Below are positions 16,896-25,069 of a stretch of DNA of 64,000 bases, piece by piece; the first letter of the stretch is position 1, and each line of letters starts with the position of its first letter. The notes beneath the pieces were generated by a model. It did not search any database and was not told where the DNA came from. It worked only from the letters and a program-made list of their open reading frames with translations. Both the position numbers and the translations under genes were made by a program. The stretch comes from a marine gamma proteobacterium HTCC2143 (GTDB lineage: Bacteria > Pseudomonadota > Gammaproteobacteria > Pseudomonadales > Dasaniaceae): contig AAVT01000001.1 of assembly GCA_000169075.1 (NCBI GenBank), positions 1,005,201 to 1,069,200 on the forward strand, read 5' to 3'.

Positions 16896-18710
16896 TCACT
16901 CGGCATTGGTTCGATCATCAAATAAGTTCATCAACTGCTCCGTCATCGCGTCACCCAATTGCTCAGCATCCGTTGTTGTCACTGCTCGTCGATAATGGTT
17001 TGTTACATCATGTCCTATGCCTATAGCAACAAGCTCAACCGGACTGTGGTTTTCAATCTTATCAATCGCATATTGTAAGTGTTGTTCAAGGTAGTTGCTT
17101 GAATTGGCAAGCAGGGTGCTGCTGTCCGCGGGTAATCCATCAGAAATAACCATGAGTATTTTTCGATCTTCAGGGCGCTTAACAATTCTATTGTGAGCCC
17201 AAAGTAATGCCTCTCCATCAATATTTTCTTTCAAAAGATCTTCCTGCATCATTAAGCCCAAGTTTCGTCTCGATTTTCGCCACGACATGTTTGCTGACTT
17301 ATAAATAATATGACGCAGATCATTTAAACGCCCTGGTTGCAGTGGCTCTCCTTGTTGCAACCACAATCGCTTTGACTGACCCCCACGCCAAGCGCGAGTG
17401 GTAAAGCCCAATATTTCAACTTTAACTGAACATCTCTCTAGAGTTTGACCTAGAATATCGGCGTACATAGCTGCAACTGTCATTGACCGTCCACGCATTG
17501 AGCCAGAACTATCAATTAGTAATGAAACGACGGTGTCCTTAACGGCAGTTTCCTTCTTCTGTTTAAATACCAACGGTTGCAAGGGATCTAGAATTACGCT
17601 GACAAGTCTTGATGTGTCGAGTAGTCCTTCTTCTAGGTCAAAGGTCCAGTTTCTGTTTTTCTGTACCATCAGTTTTCGCTGCAAACGGCTTGCAAATTTA
17701 CCGATGACAACCTGAGATTGTTGTAAATGTTTATCGAGTAGGGCTCTTAATCGATCGAGTTCAACTGCATCACAGAGTTCATCGGCAACAACTATTTCGT
17801 CATACACATTGGTATATGCCTTGTAATGGCTTTCTTTCAGTTCGACCCGATGAGCATTGATTGCAGTGTCGATTGCCTCTTTTGGCTCGCCTGAACCCCC
17901 TTCAGAGTCTGTGCTGCCGATGGTGCTAGCTTCCATCGGGAGTTCACCACCCAGTTTTTTAGTACTGTCTGAATGACTGGGCATGTCTTGATTTGAAATT
18001 TCATCGCTCGCGTCCGAGCCTATTTCGCTGTCTTGATTTTCACGGTCTTCGGTTTCTCCTTCGATAATCTCCTCGGTTGATTCTTCCTCTAAGCCTAAAT
18101 CGATGATCATTTGACAGGTGATTTGTGAAAACGCTTCTTGATCAAATTTTATATCATTAAGCTGAGCACAATGACTGCCAATGTGAGAATCGATGTGTAC
18201 TCGCCATAGCGCAAGTAAATGATCTGCAGTCGGTGGCAGAGTTATGCCTAACTGTTCACGGATGTAAAAGCCGACAGCATCTCCGAGGGTAGCGCCGCGC
18301 TGTTGGTGAATGCCGCCATAACCCTGCTCGCAACATTTTTTTTCCAGCTCTGCTGATAGATTATGTTCAACCCCTTTCATTAGAGAGGCGCCAATAGCTG
18401 CAATACGCGCATCCTCAACACAATTAAAAACGTCTTGAGCTAACCGAGTTGAGGGGCTTTTTTGACGATGTTTTTCGTCGTTGTGATATCTTACTGTGAG
18501 GGCGAAGTGATCCGCGGCTCCACGTAATGCCGCCAATTCTTCCTCTGTTATGTGATTATCTGGAAGTGGTATATGAACATGATTTCCTTTTTGGTAAGCC
18601 CTGCCGTGACCAAAGCTAACATCGAGCTCATGGTTACCAGAAATTGCTTTCATCGTTGATGTAACGGCCTTTTTGAAAAGCTCTATTGAATCTGACAATG
18701 TTATTCCCAA
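16896..18710 (-). CDS. cobT: CobT-like protein with C-terminal von Willebrand A domain
   Basis: This 604-residue protein resembles the CobT subunit of aerobic cobaltochelatase. The N-terminal CobT domain ([21 protein letters not shown] start) is followed by a strongly acidic linker at about 205-280 and a VWA domain with the metal-ion-dependent adhesion motif DSSGS at 400-404. The start codon is TTG at 18710; a second TTG at 18698 has a better-placed GGGA site and may be the real start. It lies 49 bp downstream of the cobS-like gene. CobST normally work with CobN to insert cobalt, but no CobN is nearby. The position between two Mo-hydroxylase operons suggests a maturation role like that of the CoxD/CoxE pair. 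Confidence 0.85.
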   Translation of the reverse strand: MGITLSDSIELFKKAVTSTMKAISGNHELDVSFGHGRAYQKGNHVHIPLPDNHITEEELAALRGAADHFALTVRYHNDEKHRQKSPSTRLAQDVFNCVEDARIAAIGASLMKGVEHNLSAELEKKCCEQGYGGIHQQRGATLGDAVGFYIREQLGITLPPTADHLLALWRVHIDSHIGSHCAQLNDIKFDQEAFSQITCQMIIDLGLEEESTEEIIEGETEDRENQDSEIGSDASDEISNQDMPSHSDSTKKLGGELPMEASTIGSTDSEGGSGEPKEAIDTAINAHRVELKESHYKAYTNVYDEIVVADELCDAVELDRLRALLDKHLQQSQVVIGKFASRLQRKLMVQKNRNWTFDLEEGLLDTSRLVSVILDPLQPLVFKQKKETAVKDTVVSLLIDSSGSMRGRSMTVAAMYADILGQTLERCSVKVEILGFTTRAWRGGQSKRLWLQQGEPLQPGRLNDLRHIIYKSANMSWRKSRRNLGLMMQEDLLKENIDGEALLWAHNRIVKRPEDRKILMVISDGLPADSSTLLANSSNYLEQHLQYAIDKIENHSPVELVAIGIGHDVTNHYRRAVTTTDAEQLGDAMTEQLMNLFDDRTNAE

Positions 18711-18759
18711 ACCTATACCAATAAATAGACAGGTTTCTTATAAGCCTAAAAAGTGTGGA

Positions 18760-19740
18760 CTAAGCCAATACAATCTTGGAGCTAGACTCTGGTAGTTCTT
18801 CACCCATGCATCGTTGATAGTACTCAGCGATGATACTGTGTTCAGTTTCATCGCACTTGTTCAAAAATGTGAGTCGGAAGGCAAAGCCTACGTCATCAAA
18901 TATTTGCGCATTTTCTGCCCACATAATAACGGTGCGAGGAGACATGACGATTGACAGGTCGCCATTGATGAAACCCTGCCTTGTCAGATCTGCCACGGAA
19001 ACCATATTAGATAATCGGCTTCTATCAACATCGGGTAATTTAGCGGCCACGATGTCCGTTTCTTTTTCATGGGGTAGGTAGTTTAAAGTCGACACGATAT
19101 TCCATCTGTCCATTTGTCCTTGATTTATTTGCTGCGTGCCGTGATACAAGCCGCTAGGGTCTCCCAGTCCGACGGTATTGGTTGTTGCAAAAAGGCGAAA
19201 TGATGGATGGGGGCTGATAACTTTACTTTGGTCAAGTAATGTTAGTTTACCCTCGACCTCTAATACTCGCTGAATAACAAACATAACATCAGGTCTGCCG
19301 GCGTCATATTCGTCGAAGACCAAAGCACAAGGTCTCTGCAGTGCCCATGGTAATAAGCCTTCTCTGAACTCTGTAATTTGCTTGCCGTCCTGCAGGGCAA
19401 TGGCATCTTTGCCAATTAAGTCCATGCGACTAACATGACTATCAAGATTTATCCGAATGCAGGGCCAGTTTAATCGTGCGGCGACCTGTTCAATGTGAGT
19501 TGATTTACCCGTACCATGATAGCCTTGAACCATGACTCGGCGGTTATGGGAGAACCCTGCGAGAATTGCGAGGGTCGTTTCGTGGTTAAATTGATAGGTT
19601 TTATCCAGTTCTGGTACGTGCTCAGAGACCGTCGAAAACCCAGGGATTTTAATGTCGACGTCTAGCCCAAAAGTGTCACGGACATTGTAATGCGTGTCCG
19701 GGATCCCCGTTCCGTCAATGCTACTGTTTTCTGCATTCAT
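18760..19740 (-). CDS. cobS: CobS-like AAA+ ATPase (MoxR/CobS type)
   Basis: This 326-residue AAA+ protein matches CobS: Walker [10 protein letters not shown] at about 73-81, Walker B VFDEYDAG with D143-E144, and an arginine-rich C-terminal part ([10 protein letters not shown]). The N-terminal CobS-type segment ([23 protein letters not shown]) is present. CobS and CobT form stacked hexameric rings that power cobalt insertion by CobN; related MoxR/VWA pairs mature other metalloenzymes, including the CO dehydrogenase Mo-Cu site. Here no cobalamin synthesis genes are in the window. Its divergent neighbour at 19973 is a crotonase. The gene name follows the family, not a proven function. Confidence 0.87.
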   Translation of the reverse strand: MNAENSSIDGTGIPDTHYNVRDTFGLDVDIKIPGFSTVSEHVPELDKTYQFNHETTLAILAGFSHNRRVMVQGYHGTGKSTHIEQVAARLNWPCIRINLDSHVSRMDLIGKDAIALQDGKQITEFREGLLPWALQRPCALVFDEYDAGRPDVMFVIQRVLEVEGKLTLLDQSKVISPHPSFRLFATTNTVGLGDPSGLYHGTQQINQGQMDRWNIVSTLNYLPHEKETDIVAAKLPDVDRSRLSNMVSVADLTRQGFINGDLSIVMSPRTVIMWAENAQIFDDVGFAFRLTFLNKCDETEHSIIAEYYQRCMGEELPESSSKIVLA

Positions 19741-19835
19741 TTCTACTGCTGCCTACATTGCCCGCTGTTTTTTGGTCTTCCGCACGAGATCTTACATTTT
19801 TTAAAGGATCCTGTGTATTAAAGCGCCGTTTTTCA

Positions 19836-19859
19836 GCTGACTTCACTCTGGAAGTCAGC
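19836..19859. repeat. Perfect 9 bp inverted repeat in the cobS/crotonase divergent gap
   Basis: GCTGACTTC at 19836-19844 and GAAGTCAGC at 19851-19859 are perfect mirror arms around a 6 bp loop. No T-tract follows on either strand. The position between two divergent genes (starts at 19740 minus and 19973 plus) fits a regulator-binding site better than a terminator. Confidence 0.5.
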
Positions 19860-19972
19860 GGTGACTATTCCTAAGGGATACCGGCAATGGTAAGGTGAAT
19901 GTTTAAATATATGAGTGATCAGTAATTTATCGAGATATAACATCTGACTTAAAAATAAGAGGATTTGAAATA

Positions 19973-20776
19973 ATGAGCGAAGACTTAATTGAAAAGTTTG
20001 AAGATGGCGTAGCAACTTTAATTATGAACCGCCCACATGCACGCAATGCGATGAGTGGAGGGATGATGTCTGCGTTAGCGGAAGCTGTCCCCCGTTTGGC
20101 TAACGACCCTAAAGTTAGGTTGGTTGTGCTCACTGGTGCTGGTGGTGCATTTTGTGCTGGAGGTGATGTTAAAGGGTTTGCTGCCGATGCAGGTTCTGAT
20201 GCCGCCAAGCCACGGACGGTGGACGAGCTCGCTGCAAACCTTCGGGAAGGCACCAAAATCAGCGAACTTTTTAATGAGATGCCTAAACCGACTCTGGCTA
20301 TTATCCCCGGCGCTTGTGCTGGTGCGGGTCTATCGTTAGCGCTCTCTTGCGATCTGCGGATGGTCGTCGATGATGCTAAAATCACTACGGCCTTTTCGAA
20401 GATAGCCGCCTCAGGCGACTACGGTGGTTCTTGGTTTATGACACAGTTGCTGGGTGCTGCTAAAGCTCGAGAGTTATATTTCACAGCAGATGTTATTTTG
20501 GGAAGCGAAGCCTATCGACTTGGACTCGCTAATAAGCTGGTAAGTGCAGAGAATCTCGAAGAAGAAACTCGAGCATATACTCAGTATTTAGCGAATTTGC
20601 CCACGATAGCGATTGGCTATATGAAAAAAAATCTGAACATGGCACAACAGGGTTCTTTGGCTCAAGTGTTAGATCTTGAATGTGGTCATATGGTTCGTAG
20701 TATGACGACGCAAGACCATAAGTCGGCTGCGGTTGCATTTGTCGAGAAAAGAGCGCCAGAATTTAAAGGGCGCTAA
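19973..20776 (+). CDS. Enoyl-CoA hydratase/isomerase family protein
   Basis: This 267-residue crotonase-fold protein starts at an ATG with AGAGGA upstream. The first oxyanion segment reads FCAGGDVKGF and the second GACAGAGLSLALSCDLR. At the position of the second catalytic glutamate of hydratases it has SGDYGGSW, i.e. an aspartate, as in PaaG and delta3-delta2-enoyl-CoA isomerases. Isomerase or atypical hydratase activity is therefore as likely as simple hydration. The tail (VAFVEKRAPEFKGR) is typical. It sits between the cobS-like gene and molybdenum-hydroxylase set 2, suggesting that the Mo enzyme acts on a CoA-linked intermediate or one close to it. Confidence 0.87.
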   Translation: MSEDLIEKFEDGVATLIMNRPHARNAMSGGMMSALAEAVPRLANDPKVRLVVLTGAGGAFCAGGDVKGFAADAGSDAAKPRTVDELAANLREGTKISELFNEMPKPTLAIIPGACAGAGLSLALSCDLRMVVDDAKITTAFSKIAASGDYGGSWFMTQLLGAAKARELYFTADVILGSEAYRLGLANKLVSAENLEEETRAYTQYLANLPTIAIGYMKKNLNMAQQGSLAQVLDLECGHMVRSMTTQDHKSAAVAFVEKRAPEFKGR

Positions 20777-20811
20777 ATAAAGCCAGTTACCGTCAAAAGC
20801 GCGTTAAGTAT

Positions 20812-20842
20812 TTCTAGTTGATTTAATTAGGATCAACTGGAA
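20812..20842. repeat. Inverted repeat after the crotonase gene
   Basis: TTCTAGTTGAT at 20812-20822 pairs with ATCAACTGGAA at 20832-20842 (one wobble) around a 9 bp AT-rich loop. It lies 36 bp after the crotonase stop and may act as a weak terminator. The rest of the 294 bp gap up to 21071 shows nothing else recognisable. Confidence 0.35.
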
Positions 20843-21070
20843 ATTCGGCGGAGGCCGTCACGACACACTGCTGAGAAAATAGCCATTGATTAATTAGAAT
20901 ATGGCTTTGCATGGTCTTAAAAAGAGAGGACAGAACTGTTCAGTAGAGGCATTGTTAGCATCTCTGGCGGGCAAAATAGCCGCTTCTGAACGTTGTAAAA
21001 TTTGCGCTGTTGCTTCCGGTCTACACACGATACACTTCGCGCTCCAAATCTAGAATAAATAGAGGGCTGT

Positions 21071-21925
21071 ATGAGATACGAATCACCAACGACCACCAAA
21101 GAAGCGGTCGCTCTGCTGGCCCAAGAAAAAGGTCAAGCTTATGTTCTGGCGGGAGGGACCGACCTGCTGGTACGGTTGCGACTGGACACGATTGAGCCCG
21201 ATCTTATGGTTGATATCAAGCGTATCCCCGCCATGACAGAGATTAAAAAGACGGCGACAGGGTTCAAGATTGGCGCCGCAATATCGGGCGCGACGCTGGG
21301 TAAAAACAAAGCGTTATTGAAAGCCTGGCCGGGCGTCGTAGAAGCGACAAATCTGATTGGTTCAGATCAAGTGCAAGGGCGATGTACGATGGCGGGTAAC
21401 TTATGTAATGCCTCGCCCGCTGCAGACAGCGTCCCCGCAATGATTGCGGCGGGAGCTAAAGCTATTATTGTTGGCAAGAAGAAGCGAACAGTGGCGGTGG
21501 AAAAAATCATCATCGGACCTGGTCAAACGATCCTTGAAAAAGGAGAGATGATTGAGGCTATCAGCCTGCCTGCTGCGGTAAAAAATTCTGCTGACGCTTA
21601 TCTGAGGTTTATTCCAAGGACTGAAATGGATATTGCGGTAGTGGGTGTTGCAATTAGCCTCAAACTGAAAAGAGGTGTTATTGAATCCGCAAGAGTTGCG
21701 TTAGGTGCTGTTGCGCCTACTCCACTATTGGTTAAGGAAGCGGCCAAGGCTATTATCGGGACAAAGCTGGATGATGAGGCTTTAGATGCCCTCGCAGCTG
21801 CCTGTTCCTCAGCCTGTAATCCTATTGATGACAAACGTGGCACGATAGAATATCGACGGCGTGTGGCAGGTGTTCTTGCCAAGCGTACAGCAAAAATTGC
21901 CTATGAAAGAGCAGGGGGTAAGTGA
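21071..21925 (+). CDS. Molybdenum hydroxylase, FAD-binding subunit, set 2
   Basis: This 284-residue medium subunit is a clear paralogue of the gene at 12941. It has AGGTDLLVRLR, the IGSDQVQGRCTMAGNLCNASPAADS flavin segment split as in set 1, and PRTEMDIAVVGVA in the C-terminal domain. It lacks a 4Fe-4S insertion. An AGAGGG ribosome site lies just upstream of the ATG. It is first in the operon FAD, 2Fe-2S, Mo, MoaD-like, in the same order as set 1, and its stop overlaps the next start by one base. The electron acceptor is unknown. Confidence 0.92.
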   Translation: MRYESPTTTKEAVALLAQEKGQAYVLAGGTDLLVRLRLDTIEPDLMVDIKRIPAMTEIKKTATGFKIGAAISGATLGKNKALLKAWPGVVEATNLIGSDQVQGRCTMAGNLCNASPAADSVPAMIAAGAKAIIVGKKKRTVAVEKIIIGPGQTILEKGEMIEAISLPAAVKNSADAYLRFIPRTEMDIAVVGVAISLKLKRGVIESARVALGAVAPTPLLVKEAAKAIIGTKLDDEALDALAAACSSACNPIDDKRGTIEYRRRVAGVLAKRTAKIAYERAGGK

Positions 21926-22398
21926 TGGCGGGTGTTCATGTAACGACAACAATTAATAGCGATCCAGTTGAGTATGTTTGTCCGGCAGATGAGTCTTTGA
22001 TGGATGTGCTCAGGGACCGGTTAGGCTTGATGGGCGTGAAAGAAGGATGTGGCACCGGTGACTGTGGAGCCTGCAGCATTACTCTTGACGGCCAACTTGT
22101 CTGTTCCTGCTTGGTGCTTGGGGCCGAAGCCGAAGGCAGAGCGATTACCACTGTAGAGGGCATGGCCGACGGTCAAAATCTGCATCCTTTGCAGGAACAG
22201 TTTATTAATAATGCCGCGCTTCAATGTGGTATCTGCACGCCGGGGTTTCTGATCGCAGCAAAAGCATTGTTGGATGAAAACTCCGATCCGACAGAAACAG
22301 AAATTCGATATGCGCTCGCAGGTAATCTTTGCCGCTGCACTGGCTACGATAAGATTGTAAAAGCCGTGCAGGCAGCCGCAAAAGATCTGCGAAAGTAG
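21925..22398 (+). CDS. Molybdenum hydroxylase, 2Fe-2S subunit, set 2
   Basis: This 157-residue small subunit has both cluster motifs: GCGTGDCGACS with LVCSC, and QCGICTPG with NLCRCTGYDKI. The ATG at 21925 overlaps the stop of the FAD subunit by one base (TGATG); a GTG at 21922 is also open but sits worse relative to the G-rich ribosome site. It differs from the set 1 protein mainly in the N-terminal and central surface regions. Role and neighbours are the same as in set 1: it passes electrons between the molybdenum and flavin subunits. Confidence 0.93.
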   Translation: MAGVHVTTTINSDPVEYVCPADESLMDVLRDRLGLMGVKEGCGTGDCGACSITLDGQLVCSCLVLGAEAEGRAITTVEGMADGQNLHPLQEQFINNAALQCGICTPGFLIAAKALLDENSDPTETEIRYALAGNLCRCTGYDKIVKAVQAAAKDLRK

Positions 22399-22430
22399 AA
22401 CAAAAAAAGAAGGTGTAGGAGATATCGACT

Positions 22431-24671
22431 ATGAATGATCCAAAATATACAGGACAGGAATTCAAGGTTATCGGCTCCCGAGTCAAAAGGCCTGACGGAA
22501 TAGACAAAGTGACAGGGCGAGCAAGGTACGGTGCCGATATGAATGCGCCTGGGCAATTAGTCGCTTTGATGCTGCGCTCGCCTCACGCACATGCTCGTAT
22601 TAAAAAAATTGATATTTCTAAAGCTGAAAAGTTACCCGGTGTAAAAGCGGTCATTACAGCGGCAGATTTGCCCGATTTGACCGAGGGCAATGCGGGGCTT
22701 TTCGATACGCTCGAAAACTCGATGGCACGGGATCGTGCACTGTATGACGGGCATGCGGTGGCTGGCGTTGCTGCTATCGATAAATCTACCGCGAAAAAAG
22801 CATTAAAACTGATTAAAGTCACTTATGAAAAGCTGCCCCATGTCACAGATGTGGATGACGCTCTTGAAGATGATGCCCCAATTATACAACCTCGATATGC
22901 AACGGAAGGTCAACACGGTAATCTGATCAATAAAGGTGAATTTGGTCAAGGCGATATCGACCAAGGTTTTGCCGAAGCTGATGTAATTGTAGAGCGCAGT
23001 TATAAAACAGGGCAGACACACCAAGGCTATATTGAACCTCACGCTTGTCTCGCAAGTGTCAGCCCAGATGGTACCGGTGAGTTGTGGGTAACGACTCAGG
23101 GGCATTATTCCTATCGGAATACCTGTGCCCAACTACTGGGAATGGATATTGCGAAATTAAAAGTGACATCGTCTGAAATTGGTGGTGGTTTTGGTGGCAA
23201 GACCCACGTTTGGATGGAGCCGATTGCATTGGCACTGTCCCGCAAGGCAAATCGCCCCGTAAAAATGGTGATGAGCCGCGAAGAGGTTTTCAAAGCCTCG
23301 GGGCCGACCTGTTCAACGTCGATGGAAATTAAAATTGGCGCCAAGAAAGACGGCACTATCGTTGCTGCTCGTGCTGAATGCCGGTATATGAATGGGGCTT
23401 TTCCTGGTATGTGGGGCACTTTGGGTGGGATGACGGCATTTGCCTGCTACAGCATTCCCAACAATAAGGCGATAGGCGTCAACGTTTTGTGCAATCGTCC
23501 CAAAGTGGCTGCTTATCGTGCTCCCTCTGCACCAATGATGGCTTTTGGTGTTGAAAGTACGATAGATCAATTGTCAAAAGAGCTCGGTATAGATCCTGTA
23601 GAGCTTAGACTTAAAAATGTAGCCCGAGAAGGTACGCAGGCACCCTATGGTCCGGTCTGGGGACCCATCGGTATCGAACCGACATTGGAAGCCGTGCGTG
23701 ATCATCCTCATATGAAAGCTAAGCTTGGTAAGAATCAAGGCCGCGGTGTAGCTTGCGGTTTCTGGTTCAATATCGGCGGTCAAACATGTAGTGATCTAAA
23801 TATTGGTCCCGATGGTACGGTTAACTTGACCGTAGGTACAATCGATGTGGGGGGTGCGCGAGCGTCACTGGCGATGATTGCAGCGGAAGAATTAGGTATT
23901 ACGTATGAGGACGTTAAGGTCAATATTGGTGATACATCGTCGCTGGGTCACAATGATACGACAGAGGGAAGTCGTGGCACATTCTCATCCGGTATGGCGG
24001 CAATCTTTGCAGCAAGAAAAGCGGTTGATGTATTAAAAGAGCGCGCCGCCAAAATGTGGCAAATTCCGGTTGAATCAGTGATCTGGGAAGACGGTTCTGC
24101 TCGAGCAAACGGTAAAGAACACAGCAATCTGTCGCCCTTAACATTGAAAGATATTGCCAAAAAAGCGGGTAGTACTGGGGGTCCAATCGCTGGTCACCAT
24201 GAAGCTACCGCCGAGGGCGCAGGTGTTTCCTTTGCATCACACATTGTTGATGTAGAAGTTGACCCTGAGACAGGTAAGACGCAGATTCTTCGGTATACCG
24301 TTGTGCAAGATGCCGGGAAGGCAATTCATCCTGACTACGTTGAAGGCCAATTTCAGGGCGCAGCGGCTCAAGGTATTGGATGGGCTCTTAATGAGGAGTA
24401 CATCTATGGCAAGGACGGCCGCTTGCAGAATTCGGGTTTCTTGGATTACAGGATCCCCGTTTGTTCTGATCTGCCGTCAATAGATACTAAAATTTTAGAG
24501 ATACCTAACCCCGGCCATCCCTACGGGATACGTGGTGTGGGTGAGACATCGATTGTGCCACCGCTGGGTGCAATCGGTAACGCCGTGTCTAATGCCGTGG
24601 GTGTCAGAATGTACGAAGTACCAATGTCTCCCCCGAGAATCCTAAAAGCATTGGATGAGGCTGGTGTCTAG
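22431..24671 (+). CDS. Molybdenum hydroxylase, molybdopterin-binding catalytic subunit, set 2
   Basis: This 746-residue large subunit is a paralogue of the gene at 14289. The hammerhead domain starts with RPDGIDKVTGRARYGADM. Molybdopterin motifs are EIGGGFGGKTHVW and AAYRAPSAPMMAFGVE, and the active-site glutamate lies in GVGETSI (about residue 705). The loop that differs between the two sets (A-P-S-A-P-M here, A-P-G-A-P-Q in set 1) lines the substrate pocket in this family, so the two enzymes probably act on different or successive substrates. A good ribosome site (TAGGAG) precedes the ATG. Confidence 0.93.
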   Translation: MNDPKYTGQEFKVIGSRVKRPDGIDKVTGRARYGADMNAPGQLVALMLRSPHAHARIKKIDISKAEKLPGVKAVITAADLPDLTEGNAGLFDTLENSMARDRALYDGHAVAGVAAIDKSTAKKALKLIKVTYEKLPHVTDVDDALEDDAPIIQPRYATEGQHGNLINKGEFGQGDIDQGFAEADVIVERSYKTGQTHQGYIEPHACLASVSPDGTGELWVTTQGHYSYRNTCAQLLGMDIAKLKVTSSEIGGGFGGKTHVWMEPIALALSRKANRPVKMVMSREEVFKASGPTCSTSMEIKIGAKKDGTIVAARAECRYMNGAFPGMWGTLGGMTAFACYSIPNNKAIGVNVLCNRPKVAAYRAPSAPMMAFGVESTIDQLSKELGIDPVELRLKNVAREGTQAPYGPVWGPIGIEPTLEAVRDHPHMKAKLGKNQGRGVACGFWFNIGGQTCSDLNIGPDGTVNLTVGTIDVGGARASLAMIAAEELGITYEDVKVNIGDTSSLGHNDTTEGSRGTFSSGMAAIFAARKAVDVLKERAAKMWQIPVESVIWEDGSARANGKEHSNLSPLTLKDIAKKAGSTGGPIAGHHEATAEGAGVSFASHIVDVEVDPETGKTQILRYTVVQDAGKAIHPDYVEGQFQGAAAQGIGWALNEEYIYGKDGRLQNSGFLDYRIPVCSDLPSIDTKILEIPNPGHPYGIRGVGETSIVPPLGAIGNAVSNAVGVRMYEVPMSPPRILKALDEAGV

Positions 24672-24696
24672 GTAGGCGCTCGTTAAGGACGTCAAC

Positions 24697-24939
24697 ATGG
24701 AAGTCTTTCTATCAGGGTCGTTGGTAGATTCTTTGAATGGTCTTACCTCAGTGGAAGTTGAGGCGAAGACCATTCGTGAATTGCTAACGCGACTTATCGA
24801 TCGTTATCCAAGGTTAGAGGATCATCTTGAAGAAGGTATTGCCGTAGCTATTGATGGCACAATAATTCGTGATGACTGGGAGACACCTATTCCGGTAGGT
24901 TCAGAGGTTTTTTTATTCCCTAGGATTATTGGCGGCTAG
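24697..24939 (+). CDS. MoaD/ThiS-like sulfur-carrier protein, set 2
   Basis: This 80-residue beta-grasp protein ends in R-I-I-G-G. It shares with the set 1 copy the RELLTRLIDRYP helix, an AIDG turn and the GSEVFLFP strand before the di-glycine. An AAGGA site precedes the ATG, and it lies 25 bp after the Mo subunit gene. It closes the operon, and a strong terminator follows at 25013-25050. Its repeated presence as the last gene of both operons shows that the association with the Mo enzyme is not accidental. Confidence 0.82.
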   Translation: MEVFLSGSLVDSLNGLTSVEVEAKTIRELLTRLIDRYPRLEDHLEEGIAVAIDGTIIRDDWETPIPVGSEVFLFPRIIGG

Positions 24940-25012
24940 AACTGCCAGCTGAACAAGCAGGATGCATGCCTGCTGGCTACGTCAAAGAATCCCATGTCAG
25001 AGATCTGTAGCC

Positions 25013-25050
25013 AAAAAAAAGGCCCGCTAGCGTTAGCTAACGGGCCTTTT
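25013..25050. terminator. Bidirectional rho-independent terminator
   Basis: An A-run leads into an 11 bp stem (GGCCCGCTAGC / GCTAACGGGCC, one mismatch) with loop GTTA, then a T-run. It separates the convergent set 2 Mo operon and the minus-strand gene ending at 25070, and has A/T tracts suited to both directions. Confidence 0.88.
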
Positions 25051-25069
25051 GTTGTTTCCTGCGAGCGAG

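Noticed and set aside
16896..19740. Reading the CobS/CobT genes as part of a cobalamin synthesis cluster
   Set aside because: No cobN or any other cob gene is in the window; the neighbours are Mo-hydroxylase genes. The names are kept for family only.
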